Positions 37,578 to 48,177 are shown, numbered from the stretch's first letter. The stretch is 64,000 nt of DNA from Purpureocillium takamizusanense (GCF_022605165.1 NC_063069.1:5456001-5520000), one strand, 5' to 3'. Made by a program: numbers and translations. The notes: a model not told the origin generated them from the letters alone.

Positions 37578-38570
37578 CTAGGTGTCTTGATCCTTCGGAC
37601 CCCTCCAACGACCATCTGCATCACTGTCGTCATTTTCTTCTAGGCAGTGCCAGAAGCCCGCAAGCTTGTCGATCAGCGTCCTGTGCACTGACGCATAGCG
37701 ATGTGTCTCCATATACCATGAATCGGTGGCGGTAACAGAGACATAACACCTGTTCTCTCGCCGAAGGGCGATGTAATCGCGAGGCAGTCTGTCCCGGCCG
37801 CAGTGATCGATCCGTGGACCCATGAGGTCGTGGTAGACCGGGCGGCGTGTGAGAACGAACTTGAACTTTTCCGGGTCGTCGCATCCGCCCGTGGTGGGCG
37901 GGAAGTTGACGTTTAGGAAGACGCCCTCGGGCAGGTACGGCTTCCCGGAGTAGATGACGGCCTTGACCAGCTTCGCCGCCAGCTTAGGATAGATATCCGT
38001 ATATGGCAGCGTATGCGTCGCGTTCCAAGCAAAGGACCGCTTGTCCTGCGGCGACCCAAAGGCGATGGCAGGCACGCCGCCCCATCGAGCGGCCCACGCG
38101 GCGGCCCAGGCCGTCGAGCTCCATGAATCCCACATGTACTCGAGCGGTGCGGTGAGAGAGCCGCTGGGCCCGACGACGGCGAGCTGTGCCCTGCGCCCGT
38201 GCCATTCCCTGTAGCAGGGGCCGAGCTTGTCGATGGCGTACCGCATGCACGTCTGGGGGTGCGCGTTGAGCCAGTGGAGAGACTTGTCGCTCTCGTTGTA
38301 GCCGTGTCTCGCACGGGTCCTGCTCGGGCACGAGCCGAACTGGCAGGCTCTCCGGAGGCGAGTAGGGTTCCTGTCGGTTGCGCCGCTCTTGGTGCAGTGT
38401 TTGGTTGGACCGACGAGAACGACGCTGTAGTTCTCTGCGCGGAGGGCTTTGTTGAGGTTGCGCACAGTGAGGTCGGCCCAGCTCTCCTGAGAAGCCTGCG
38501 CAATACGGACGGCCTGTCCGTAATTCGCGCCCAGGATGCTCGCCGCGACGAGAGCGACAAATGGCTTCAT
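37578..38570 (-). CDS. Secreted SurE-like phosphatase homologue with degenerate active site
   Basis: Intronless 330-residue protein starting at the ATG at 38,568-38,570, with an N-terminal signal peptide (MKPFVALVAASILGA). It follows the layout of secreted fungal SurE-like acid phosphatases/nucleotidases: an N-terminal alpha/beta segment ending in SWADLTVRNLNKAL, then VVLVGPTKHCTKSG, a Cys-containing CQFGSCP segment, VPAIAFG, and the C-terminal PYLPEGVFLNVNFPP motif. SurE enzymes need an acidic pair in an N-D-D-G motif right before the W-A segment. Here that position reads ASQES, so the metal ligands appear to be replaced. The GPNxG-type loop also reads GPSGS. The frame is undamaged, so this may be a secreted pseudoenzyme rather than a dead gene. 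Several Cys pairs suggest disulfides. Confidence 0.75.
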   Translation of the reverse strand: MKPFVALVAASILGANYGQAVRIAQASQESWADLTVRNLNKALRAENYSVVLVGPTKHCTKSGATDRNPTRLRRACQFGSCPSRTRARHGYNESDKSLHWLNAHPQTCMRYAIDKLGPCYREWHGRRAQLAVVGPSGSLTAPLEYMWDSWSSTAWAAAWAARWGGVPAIAFGSPQDKRSFAWNATHTLPYTDIYPKLAAKLVKAVIYSGKPYLPEGVFLNVNFPPTTGGCDDPEKFKFVLTRRPVYHDLMGPRIDHCGRDRLPRDYIALRRENRCYVSVTATDSWYMETHRYASVHRTLIDKLAGFWHCLEENDDSDADGRWRGPKDQDT

Positions 38571-41099
38571 AGCTGGGTGTTTGGAAGATAACAGGAGCGT
38601 ATGATGGCGTGGTGTCCTTGCGGACTACTCGCAGCATTCGTGAGGTGAGTGGCAGTTGTTTACGAGGGATGCTATGGAGTCTGAGAACGAAGTACGTGAT
38701 ATGCATTCATTTTGCAGGGAGCGACGATGCCTGCGAGGCACAAACTTTCGCAAGACTTCCAAGAAAGCTAAGGGCGTGAAGCCCTACCCACTCCGCCAGT
38801 TGGGATAATGACACATGAAGATCGAATCACGTCGTCGTTGACGCAGACACCTCCTGCCTGCGGAAACTCTCCTTCTGCACGTCAGGCTCACCGGCCAGCA
38901 GCCGTGGCTGGCACTTTGAGTATCTTCAAATAAAGCCCCTGGCAGGGCCTTTTAGTAGCCGCAGTGGGAGTCGCGAGCCCGAGGCGTGAGGATGGAGTGA
39001 ATACCACTCTCCAGCATATACCCAGTACGAGGTACAACACGAGACTCCTTTTCTTGATCTCTTCCTGATCGTAAATTGCCGCTCGCCAAACCCTTTCAGA
39101 GAGCAATCCTTCTATTGACATCCCATCGACTTATTGGACCACGCTCGGAGCGCGAGCTTTGGTTCTCCGTCTCCGAAGTCGTTCAGGGTGTTGCCACGCG
39201 CCACATCCGCAGGAGACTCAGCCTAGTTCTTCAAGGTAAAGCCTGGCCACCAACTGCTGCGCTTGACAGGGGCAGCTGTTCGCGCGGGCGTCGCCAGGCA
39301 ATCTGCAGCAGCCACAATGTCCGAGCGTGACGCCACCCAAGTGCTAGCGCTCGTCGTTCCCGTCCATCTTCTCCAGTTCAAGGCGGCACGTCCGAAGCGA
39401 ATGCACCCCAGAGCGCCCCAAGCATCTGCAGCTGGGTCTGTCCGACTCAGTCGTTCGCATGCAGCCAGTGGCACCCTGGATGATCCTCGTACATACAATG
39501 TTGACTGGAGCGGAGACCCCCACGTTTTTCCACGCGAGTGGGCGCGTGTCGACGGGACGGACCTGGCCGTGGCTGGGATCCTGGATGACACATCGAAAAC
39601 GTCAAGAGTTTCGTGCCCGTCTCAAGCGACGCCAGTCGTGAAAATACAACCCTGTGGTATCTCAACGAGGGCAAATGAAACTCGTATAAGTTGCTTCTTT
39701 TTATAGCAGGCTGCATGACTATGGTGTTCAACGTTGTCGTGGGGCATGCCCGGAATCCGACTGCCCAACATCCGGCCGAACGTGTAGGGAAGAAGCATCA
39801 TCGGGTTTCTGTCGCGCGATCACACATGCAAGGAAGGGTTCAAGTGGGGCAGAAATCGAGACTCGGGTCCCACTCTCCCGACCTGCATGATGAACTCAAG
39901 GCGAGAGCACAAGGGAACGAAGGGCGTGGAATTTATTCGTATCGTGGCTCATGACCAATAAAGCAGATGCATACAGAGCGCGACAAATAGGCTGGAGGAC
40001 CAACGTGCACAATAAGCAACTGTGCTGTGGAGATGTTTCAACACAGAATGGGTATTTCCTGGAGAAAAACATGGGGAAAAAAGCTGCCCCATCGTCGAAT
40101 CTCTCGGTTGGACGCGGACTGGATCCCGTTCCCGGTCAGGACATGACTTGACCGACAGTTTCCCCCACAACCCCACAAGTCCTGTTCTGTCCCGTCAACT
40201 TTGCTTCGCAATGCCTGTGCTGGGGCTTGGCGGGATGAGAAGAGTGTTGCTTAGTTGAGATGGGAGCATTAGCGTGAAACACCTCGATGAAGGAGCTTCT
40301 TCAAGGAGCGCGGACCTGGTAGAGGACCTGGGATTCAGTCCACGGAACATACCGCCCGTCGCGGAAAATTCGTCGAGCAATACCGCGCTACCCATACCTC
40401 ATAGTGATCCACCCAAAGGCGTAGATCTAGGTCCCGCAAGAAAAGCCCTAGCTCCGTCTGGGGTTCCTCGTCATGGGTGTCAAGTGAGGCTGTAGTCATG
40501 GCCAGACAGCCTTGGACACGGTCCCAACACACGTATCTTTGGTCCAGACTTCGGACTTGGAGCGCAGCGAGCGGAATCGTGTTCGGTGTCGCGAAATTGT
40601 ACAAGGCCCTGAAATTTACAAGTCGACATTTGATCAGTCGCGTCCTATTGCCCGCTACAGATTGATGAGTACCCGGTTTCTGGGTCCCAGGGGCCGTCAA
40701 GACTACCAACGCCTTGCTGAAAGCCACTTGGAGAATCGAGCTTATGTGCTCGGCGGCGGATTCATCGCTCACACACGAGTCAGACCCCCTGACCTGCCAT
40801 GCAAGCCCCCGATCCATTATAATGGACGCAGACTGCGGTCGCCGACACCTCTGGCTTTCATTAATTCTATAGTCGCTTGGGCAAGCCGACTTGTCGCTTC
40901 TCCAGCCGAGCAGTAATAACTGCTGCAGCGCCACGGAGTGGTAATATTCCCTCTTCCTTAGTATGATCTTAGCCTCTGAAGGGGCCCCGAGGATACAAGC
41001 TGACAGGCTGCACCAAGCATAAAGACATACCGACCCGACGGCAAGCAACGCAGATCGAATCACACGCGGCAATAGCGGTCAATCACATTACTCGGCATC
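38571..41099. other. 2.5-kb intergenic region, no supported gene
   Basis: Normal composition, many small open frames on both strands. The longest (minus 40,335-41,072, 245 codons) starts with TTG and resembles no family I know. The right part is the promoter of the membrane-protein gene at 41,100. Confidence 0.4.
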
Positions 41100-42209
41100 A
41101 TGGAATCCACGGAGAGCATCCACGGGGACTGTGTGACGAGGACCCAGATCTTTACCCCGATTGTCATCCTTGTCGTCCTTTCTCTCTACAACGTCCTCGA
41201 GCTCAACGTCATCATCTTCACAACTTTCAAAAGCCGCAAAAGTCTCTACTTCTGGAGCTTTCTCGCGGCAACGAATGGAATTGCCCCCCATTCGATCGGT
41301 TTTCTGCTCAAGCAGATAGTATCGCCCAACTACTTCGTTGTCTTCACATCCCTCGTCGCGGTAGGATGGGTCATGATGGTGACGGGACAGTCCCTCGTTC
41401 TTTACTCCCGCCTACACCTAATACTGCGAAACCCTTTCCATCTGAGGCTGGTACTGGGTATGATTGTCATCAACGCTGTCGTCTTACACATTCCGATCAT
41501 CATCCTCATGTTTGGTGCCAACAGCTCTATGGCAGGCATATTCGAATTCCCTTATAGCGTTTACGAAAAGATTCAGGTCACCGTCTTCTCACTACAGGAA
41601 ATCTTTATATCGTTGGTCTACCTGAAGGCCTGCGCGTCCTTCTTCGAGGTCCAAGGTGCTCTCCATGGAAGCAGCGTCCGAGAGGTTCGCAACCATCTGT
41701 GGATGGTCAACGTGGTCGCCATTCTCCTGGACATTCCCATACTCGTCCTTGAATACGCCAACTTATACCTCTACCAGACTGCATACAAGGCGCTTGTGTA
41801 CAGCATCAAGCTGAAACTGGAGTTTAGAATCCTCAATCAACTGATTGAGGTAACCAAGAGCCGCGACCACAACTCCGGCTCGAACCGGGCCGCCGGAATG
41901 AACGGCCCGACTGCCATACACATGGGAACCATCAAGGGCGTCAACGACAATCACGGCACACACTCGAGAATGGAGGCGTACGCATACGGCAGTGAAGCAG
42001 GCCAAGGCGCCGCGCATTCGGGTCCAGGCAATGGCGTTATGATGACCACCGAAATCGTGGTACAGCGACAGAAAAGACTGGAGGATGATAGTGATAGCGC
42101 GGAGCACAGGTCAATTGCGGGAGGGGAGGCCCGGAGTGGGACCCGAGGAGCCGTTGACGCGTCGTCGAAGACGTCGTCAGAGATGAACCTGACTAGAAGG
42201 GAATACTGA
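41100..42209 (+). CDS. Seven-helix integral membrane protein, DUF7703-like
   Basis: Intronless, 369 residues, ATG at 41,100. Residues about 15-250 contain seven hydrophobic segments separated by short loops, with NVLELNVIIFTTFKSRKSLYFWSF near the start and LYSRLHLILRNPF after the third helix, the pattern of the fungal DUF7703 family. A long hydrophilic tail from about residue 260 is rich in Gly, Ser, Asn and acidic residues and probably faces the cytoplasm. The layout resembles a receptor, but function is unknown and no ligand or partner is suggested by neighbours. No damage seen. Confidence 0.8.
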   Translation: MESTESIHGDCVTRTQIFTPIVILVVLSLYNVLELNVIIFTTFKSRKSLYFWSFLAATNGIAPHSIGFLLKQIVSPNYFVVFTSLVAVGWVMMVTGQSLVLYSRLHLILRNPFHLRLVLGMIVINAVVLHIPIIILMFGANSSMAGIFEFPYSVYEKIQVTVFSLQEIFISLVYLKACASFFEVQGALHGSSVREVRNHLWMVNVVAILLDIPILVLEYANLYLYQTAYKALVYSIKLKLEFRILNQLIEVTKSRDHNSGSNRAAGMNGPTAIHMGTIKGVNDNHGTHSRMEAYAYGSEAGQGAAHSGPGNGVMMTTEIVVQRQKRLEDDSDSAEHRSIAGGEARSGTRGAVDASSKTSSEMNLTRREY

Positions 42210-42898
42210 TGCCACATGAACGATGGCCAATGCTGAGAGGAACGGAAACGTTGCCCTCGTGTGCTAAACAGAAAACATCCTAATGTAGTAATAGCGGAAC
42301 TGAAATCGGACGGAGATTCTTGACTATACCATTGCCTCATGGGGTGCAAAGTGACTGCAATACATATGCCTTGGCGACAAAACCTTAGTATAGTGGGCCT
42401 TGAGCGGCTTGTCGCACTCTTCAGGCTGTTTAGAGCAAATGCAACATGCGCATCCCCATTCAATCTGCTTTGTGCTCGACGCCTGTCATCTTGTTTTCTC
42501 TTTCCTTCAGCACTGAACCGGGTGACGACTCGTCCTGCACCTCTGCTACTGTTACCAGCCGCGTTCATGGCGTCAGTTAATTGGCTTGCATAGACGTGCC
42601 TCTGTCGAGGGCGGCGTCGTGGCGGCTCGTCATGTCAGCATTCGGCCGCGTCAGGCCGCCGTAGGCGATGCGCCTCCAGTCGGCTTATAAACGTGATAGT
42701 GGTGGACCCAGTGCAATGCGCTGTCTGACGGGCAGCAACGTTAAATCTGGACCCGGAAATACCCACGTTCCTCAGTCCTGCCCCTCTTTACGCACAGCTG
42801 TGTTGCTTCTCCCTGGCTTGAGGGTGCTGAAATCTCATCTACGAAGTACTCTTTTGCATTAGACAGCATGTTGGGACAGGCAAGCGGTTCCGTTTAGC
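42210..42898. other. Intergenic region
   Basis: 3' flank of the membrane-protein gene and 5' flank of the F-box gene. No supported gene. Confidence 0.4.
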
Positions 42899-43263
42899 AT
42901 GCCCCTATTTGCTTCCCTACCTCCCGAAATCCTCGATCGGATTCTAGAGATGCTCCCGCCGGAGGAAGTCCTTGTCTTCCGCCGCGTGTGTCGCCTTGCC
43001 GATAAATACATCACGAGCAACACAACCCTTCACCGCGCCATGTACAGACATGCTTTTGTACGCACCTTGGTCGACAAATGCGAGTCCCAAGTACATATCG
43101 CTAACTGTCCGTAGGGCAGGCATAAAGAGGATAACATCGGGTGGCAAGACCTACAGGAGCTGTTGAAGCTTTGCAATGAAATGCGTCGTACGTTTTCTCC
43201 CTCTGCGCAGTATAAGCAGTCGTAGCTCAGCCTACACTGACAGCGCGCAAGGTTGAGGGCTGA
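42899..43263 (+). CDS. Short F-box protein, 3' end uncertain
   Basis: An F-box opens the protein (LPPEILDRILEMLPPEEVLVFRRVCR, residues 7-32 approximately), the SKP1-binding part of SCF ubiquitin ligases and related adaptors. Exon 1 is 42,899-43,057. A 57-nt intron (43,058-43,114) has GTACGC, a CTAAC branch site and TAG. Exon 2 (43,115-43,187) reads GRHKEDNIGWQDLQELLKLC and ends at a GTACGT donor. The next acceptor is ambiguous. Using CTGACAG at 43,243 gives a stop at 43,261-43,263 and an 83-residue protein. The unspliced frame instead ends at 43,114. No substrate-recognition domain is seen, so this may be a truncated copy of a longer F-box gene. Confidence 0.6.
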
Positions 43264-44055
43264 AGCTCCTCACCGCCTCGCTGTCCCGGTCGCTGATGGG
43301 TGGGTGCTGTGTCTCCCATAGGGGCTGTTTGGTTCGCCACCGAACAGGCGCCTCTGGGAATGTTGTCGAGGCTTTGGGTTGGGACATCGTTTCCGACGTT
43401 CGAACAGCCCGGCGCATAGAGCACGTCGCCTCGGGGCCCGCTGAACGGTGTGGAAATTGAGGGCGTTGCGAGATCGATGCTGCCGGGGTCCACCGTGGCT
43501 GGGTGCTGCGACAGCATTGCAGACGTCGGTCCGCTGACCCCAGGTCGCTCATCACTAGAGCTGACGTTGATAATCCTTGGATATACGACTGAACTTTTTG
43601 AAACCCGCTGTATAGCGACTTGCTTCTGAAATACCGGTTCCTTGTTCGGACGGGGCTGTGCTTACTGTCGCTAGCTCCCTTGTTCTCCGACGCTGTGCTT
43701 CGATTTGTGGCATCGCTTTGCCGGTGGCCCCGGGTCCGCTGAGCGCGCTGAGCGACGCGCGTTGGCACCGCCTTCTCACGGGACCACAGATCAGTCGAAC
43801 CTCCCTTGGAGTGTCGAATCCTTCCGAGTCTAGTACGTAGTCTAAATTCCTCTTTGGTGCTTCGGCTATGCACTTCTCGTCGCTCATCGGTTGTCGTTTG
43901 TCGTTTATCGTTTATCGTTCGCGGTTTGGCGCTTACCCCGGCCGCCAGTCCGCCGTTTATCGTTTACCAATGAATCGTGCCCGACGGAATACACCCAGAC
44001 AAGCGCATACGTGACACTCACCCTAGGGAAGGGCTTGTAGGGCAGGCGGCTCAGA
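43264..44055. other. Intergenic with a doubtful minus-strand frame
   Basis: A minus-strand ATG frame at 43,555-43,887 (110 codons, starting MSDEKCIAEAPKRN) and an overlapping basic, Ser/Arg-rich frame (43,232-43,873) could be parts of one spliced gene. I recognise no domain and found no compelling splice join. Confidence 0.25.
43887..43970. repeat. Short heptamer repeat (TCGTTTR)
   Basis: From about 43,893 the words TCGTTTG, TCGTTTA, TCGTTTA and TCGTTC follow each other, and another TTATCGTTTACC occurs near 43,955. A small imperfect array just upstream of the doubtful minus-strand frame and between two divergent transcription starts. Confidence 0.5.
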
Positions 44056-44063
44056 TATAAATA
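44056..44063 (+). promoter_or_regulatory. TATA-box candidate for the SnoaL-like gene
   Basis: TATAAATA 104 bp upstream of the ATG at 44,167, in plain GC-richer context. Position and sequence fit a core promoter element. Confidence 0.45.
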
Positions 44064-44166
44064 CGAGAGAACATGCCACCGGTAAATTTCTTTCAGATGG
44101 CAATCAGACCAGCCGAAGGAACCATACTCAATCATCCATCGTTCACGCGTACAGCCCTCCTTCATC

Positions 44167-44646
44167 ATGTCGTCTCTAGCCCAGGCGATCGAAGCTACCA
44201 CACGGGGATTCTTGCAAAGCTACGTCAACGCCAGCGAAACAAAGTCCATGGACGCTTTGACTGCTCATGTCACCGATGATTGCCGTCGATACATTGGACC
44301 GCCCGCATTTCTTAAAGCGAGAGGCGCACCATCGGACTTCTCAATGTCAAACGAGGAATACGCGGCAGAGTTCAACGGCATGGAGCACTATAGCTTTGAA
44401 GACCACGTCATGTACGACCTTATTGTCGACACGCAAAACCGGCGAGCGGCGGCACGAAGCGAAATTCTGATCAAATTCAACAGCGGCGAGACCGCCAGTC
44501 GGAATTTTGTGTGGTTCCTGGACTTCAACGAAGACGGAAGCAAGATTGTGAAGATTTACGTGCAGCTTGATGTTGAAGAGGCGAACAAGTGGATAGAAGA
44601 CATCAAGGATCTAAAGACAGACATCAAGAATGCTCGTCCTGAGTAG
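44167..44646 (+). CDS. SnoaL-like / NTF2-fold small protein
   Basis: Intronless, 159 residues. An N-terminal helix (MSSLAQAIEATTRGFLQSYV) is followed by the mixed alpha/beta cone of SnoaL-like proteins, with CRRYIGPPAFLKARGAP and a C-terminal sheet (NFVWFLDFNEDGSKIVKIYVQ). Related small fungal proteins are abundant. Some act as isomerases or cyclases in meroterpenoid and polyketide clusters, others are uncharacterised. No biosynthetic core enzyme is next to it. It faces the Zn2Cys6 regulator tail to tail, with 78 bp between their stop codons. The start is supported by the TATA-like box 104 bp upstream. Confidence 0.8.
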   Translation: MSSLAQAIEATTRGFLQSYVNASETKSMDALTAHVTDDCRRYIGPPAFLKARGAPSDFSMSNEEYAAEFNGMEHYSFEDHVMYDLIVDTQNRRAAARSEILIKFNSGETASRNFVWFLDFNEDGSKIVKIYVQLDVEEANKWIEDIKDLKTDIKNARPE

Positions 44647-44724
44647 TGGCATGTTCAATTGGCGCTATGGGGCTGTCATCAAATTGTCCAGATATATGCG
44701 AGTTTAAGGTAGTGTATGCAGAGC

Positions 44725-45987
44725 CTAATCTTTGCCTCTATAAGGGTTCGGCCGATCCATCGTAGCTCGGATCGGCCATTCGAGCCATTCTCTCCAATGC
44801 GGGCCCAAATTCTCACTGATGAGACTTATCAATCGCACCCCCAGGTCTCCAATAAACCAATGCTCTGCGCCATAGTGCAGAAGAACGGCAAAGTATGCAA
44901 GAATAACAAGCGCCTCTGGTTGGAAGGATTTGAGGAGCTCGACATACCCGGCAGGTACGGCAACTAGCCAATCCTGGATGGCGGCCCATGATGAATGGGT
45001 ATCGCCCATCGAAAGAGCATTGAACCGTTTCTGTAGGTCTGTTACGGCACTGCAGCACATGTGTTTGTATAAGGGTCCGAAACTAGCTCGCTCCAGGTGA
45101 GCAAGAAGGGCATCACACTCCTCCGTCGGACGCGGAGCGCCCTCAACGAGGGCTGTCTCCCTCTGACAGCTGCGGATGAACGTTTGTTGCGTCTGCTCTG
45201 TGAACATCGGCCACGCCGCCCGAGCTATGGCGTGAAGCCCACGCTGGATTGGAATAGATTGCGTTATGGCATCCACTGCCAAACGCAAGTCTTCTTGTCC
45301 TTCTAGACGGACCTCAAACATCGTGTGATGACTTAACAGAGACGAGAAGAGAAACATTGGTAGGCATGTCTCATCAGACAAGACGGGGCGTTCACTGTTG
45401 TACAGTGCAAGGGCTCGAGTTTGTAGCCTTTTTGCTTCCAAAAGATAGCTGCTTTGATGAAATTCGTAGACTGTGCTTTTATGTACCGCCGCATATGCCA
45501 GCAGCCCGTCCAAGAGGTACGGCGTCGTCAAGGATGTGTCGAGGAATAGCGCGACCAACTCATCGAGGCCTGGGTACAATTCTTTCTGATGTTGATAGAA
45601 GTCGTGCTCAAAATGACGCCACAACCGAATGTGCAACGCACTAAAGCGCTCGTCGAGCATATCAAGTGTTGCGAGGGGCTGGGAATTCACCGGCCTGGTC
45701 GAGACCGACAATGAACTCAAGGCAGTGTGCTGGCCCTTGGCGCATGCCGCTTGCACTTCGTCGCAATTCTTCTCGCTGGTTGGCGTGATATGAGTCTGGG
45801 TGTCTGCACGCTTTGCCACATCGTCTAGCAGAAATGAGCATTCAAGGCTTGCATGCGCACATTTGCGACAAAGCGGTCGCGCCTCATCGCATTTAATGCG
45901 CCGCGTCTTGCACTGCTTGCAGCCCAGCTTTGACTTGTTGTGAAACTTGCGCATATCGGCGACTCTCGTGGCGGTTGGCTTGCCCAT
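44725..45987 (-). CDS. Zn(II)2Cys6 transcription factor, UPC2-like type
   Basis: Nuclear DNA-binding regulator, 420 residues without introns. The binuclear zinc cluster uses C23, C26, C33, C40, C43 and C50 (CX2CX6CX6CX2CX6C), with basic KTRRIK between the second and third Cys and the HNKSKLGC lead typical of the UPC2/ECM22-like subgroup. About residues 110-410 form the helical regulatory region with TPYLLDGLLAYAAVHKS and a C-terminal PEALVILAYFAVLLHYG segment, both common in that group. The upstream frame extends to 46,074 only by a GTG, so I take ATG 45,985-45,987. Yeast members sense sterols, but most filamentous-fungus members have other or unknown targets. It might control the convergent SnoaL-like gene, which is inference only. 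Confidence 0.85.
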   Translation of the reverse strand: MGKPTATRVADMRKFHNKSKLGCKQCKTRRIKCDEARPLCRKCAHASLECSFLLDDVAKRADTQTHITPTSEKNCDEVQAACAKGQHTALSSLSVSTRPVNSQPLATLDMLDERFSALHIRLWRHFEHDFYQHQKELYPGLDELVALFLDTSLTTPYLLDGLLAYAAVHKSTVYEFHQSSYLLEAKRLQTRALALYNSERPVLSDETCLPMFLFSSLLSHHTMFEVRLEGQEDLRLAVDAITQSIPIQRGLHAIARAAWPMFTEQTQQTFIRSCQRETALVEGAPRPTEECDALLAHLERASFGPLYKHMCCSAVTDLQKRFNALSMGDTHSSWAAIQDWLVAVPAGYVELLKSFQPEALVILAYFAVLLHYGAEHWFIGDLGVRLISLISENLGPHWREWLEWPIRATMDRPNPYRGKD

Positions 45988-46911
45988 ACATTTGACGATT
46001 CGATGGGCATAAGAATTTGCATCGAACGATTGACAGGTGATCAAGAGTGCTGCATGTTTGGTGGCGAGATGCACAGGTTTCTTGCCCTGGAATGTTTAGT
46101 AAGAGTGGCAGCTGAAGCTGGCTGGTGTAGTTGTAAGCACTAAGGACGAATTGGGGTCAAATGGCAAACTGTAAACGATTCACGTCAAGAAACTGAAGAC
46201 CCATCCTGCGCGAACACTGTGAAGAGACATGCTCGTTTCTACCGCTTATTTGCGCCCCGCATGTCATGGGACCAACCAGCTCCCCAGCATTCAATCGCAG
46301 GAGAAAGGTTGGGTTTATTGGCGGCATCGGGTCTTCTTTCAAGGACTACCGAGCGCTCTCTTGCCGCGCACACGTCAGTTTCTCAGCCGCGCCAAGCAGC
46401 AGCTGGTCCCGTTCGTACAGGTGTGAGAAGCACCCTTGGGCCGACGATGCAGCTGATGAGCCATTGCCAAATACAACCACTTTCCGTATATAAGCAAACT
46501 CTACATCGTTAGGAAGAGCCCATTCAGTCTTGGGTGGTTCATGGCGCCCAAGACCCGCGAGGGGCTCAAATTGAAGTGAGCTTCAGCCATGTTGGCTTGC
46601 ATGTAGGCGCGGGAATGTTTGAGCCCTTGCTGCGGCTCGTGCCAATGCTCGCCATCGAACCGAATTCACAAGCCACCAAAAAAGACAAAGAACAAGCAAG
46701 CGTCCTGCCTTGCCTCCTCGTCCTGACTCATCTGCCTAGATGATCACGACGTCGGCGCCCTGTCTGTCGGTGGGCGCAACGGCTCCACATAACCTAGCTC
46801 CGAACTCTCTCCGTTGAGGGACTCCCGCTTCGCCGTGCCCCGGTTCCGACCAGACAGAAAGCCCGGCTGTCCCTACGGCTCCTGGAAGAGGGCGTAAAGA
46901 ATTGTTGGAAA
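45988..46911. other. Intergenic region
   Basis: Promoter side of the Zn2Cys6 gene and 3' flank of the membrane protein at 46,912. Short frames only. A GTATATAAGC element at about 46,486 resembles a TATA box but has no gene assigned. Confidence 0.4.
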
Positions 46912-47511
46912 CTAGGAGAAAAACATGAGCTTCCGTGTCGTTGCCGCGACGATAGATGTTTGGCTTACAACCGTGGCAAGCAGCACCGCGGGCGGCTTGT
47001 GGCAGTATTCAACCACCAATTCCATCCACTGTGCCGCAGGCCCATCGCCTTTCAAGCCCGCGGCAGCATGGGCTTGCGTGAGCACCCACTGTGTGCCCCA
47101 CCAAGCATTCGCCGCCTCCGACAGCAGCGTGACCCAAATCAGCGAGAGGCCGAAGTATATGATGCGTGACTGCCATGGTCCCAGTTTGTGCGCCAGAGGA
47201 ACGGGCTTGGCGGATGCGCTCCGCGTGCTCGCAAACGGGTCGGATTGGAGAAGTAGTCCTGCAGCGAGGACCATGGTTCCCTCCACGCAGAACTGGATGT
47301 GCGCTGTGAGGCCCAACCGCGGATACGGCGTCAGCGGCACGACGAAGCCGAAGAGCAGCCCAAAAGCGACCAGGGCGCAACCGTGCCGAATTAAATGGAG
47401 GGGGATCCTGCTGCTGCTGCTCATAGCGGCCCCTTTTGTCACGGCTTTGGGAGGCATTGTGTCTCGATGAAAGGATTGCTCATGAGGGACTGGACAAGCC
47501 CGCTCGTGCAT
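46912..47511 (-). CDS. Hydroxylaminobenzene-mutase-like integral membrane protein
   Basis: 199 residues from ATG 47,509-47,511. Later ATGs at 47,457 and 47,424 are equally possible starts and sit closer to the conserved part. Four hydrophobic segments follow, beginning with LIRHGCALVAFGLLFGF and PRLGLTAHIQFCVEGTMVLAAGLLL, which match the RHG and PRMGLxAHxxG pattern of the HAB (hydroxylaminobenzene mutase) family. The bacterial enzyme rearranges hydroxylaminobenzene to 2-aminophenol. Fungal homologues are uncharacterised. The rest includes a W-G-rich third helix and a final segment with PPAVLLATVV. No introns, no damage. Neighbours give no hint of a nitroaromatic pathway. Confidence 0.65.
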   Translation of the reverse strand: MHERACPVPHEQSFHRDTMPPKAVTKGAAMSSSSRIPLHLIRHGCALVAFGLLFGFVVPLTPYPRLGLTAHIQFCVEGTMVLAAGLLLQSDPFASTRSASAKPVPLAHKLGPWQSRIIYFGLSLIWVTLLSEAANAWWGTQWVLTQAHAAAGLKGDGPAAQWMELVVEYCHKPPAVLLATVVSQTSIVAATTRKLMFFS

Positions 47512-48177
47512 CGTTGAGACAGGACCGAGTTAAATATTAACTTACTTTCCACTCCTCCGTACCTCTCTAATCTACCCAGCCTTTCAGCGACCTTGTTTCT
47601 ATCACCCCACTATTTTGGGAGGTGAGTGTGCTCAGCTGAGAACGCCACCAAATGTTCAGCTCGAGGTCTGCAAGCTGAATTGGCAGATATCGCGCTGACG
47701 CCGCATTACGACGCACGGAATAGCTTCGGTGAGAGGCTGAGATTGTGCACGCGGGGTTCGAATGCTGGATGATCCAGAATGCCCCAGGACAGGTTCGTCA
47801 CTACTTTTTTGCGCCACACATCTCAGATCATTAGTCTGAAGCCGGTTGATTCTGAAGAGAACATCGCACTAAGACTTTTAAACGGAGTAAAGACTGCCAC
47901 TTCAGAAACTAAAAATCTATAGTGATTGCTCTAATGACAGTTCATTATTTTATGTACGTACTTTATTGGGGGACAGGCACCAGAATAGGCACGTAAGGAA
48001 ACCAGGCTCGATTGTGTGTCACTATATCTTGTTCGCGTTAGAGGCAGTCAAACCCATTGCGGGCTCAATACGGCTGCCCCTATGTAGCGAATACGATAGA
48101 GCCTTTCGCGAGACCCCTTGTGTAGGAGTCCTTGCTTATAGAGCTCTATTTGGGATACAGGCTGAGAATAGTAATCA
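47512..48177. other. Intergenic region
   Basis: Upstream region of the HAB-like gene plus 3' flank of the broken hypothetical. One short frame (47,966-48,247) is unsupported. Confidence 0.4.

Noticed and set aside
39263..39706. 147-codon plus-strand frame
   Set aside because: No ATG at the stated start and no motif. Probably chance.
40335..41072. 245-codon minus-strand frame
   Set aside because: Starts with TTG, no recognised domain, composition like translated intergenic DNA. Kept only as a note in the intergenic entry.
43232..43873. Basic minus-strand frame of 213 codons
   Set aside because: Overlaps another open frame, reads as Ser/Arg-rich without a domain, and no convincing intron join was found.
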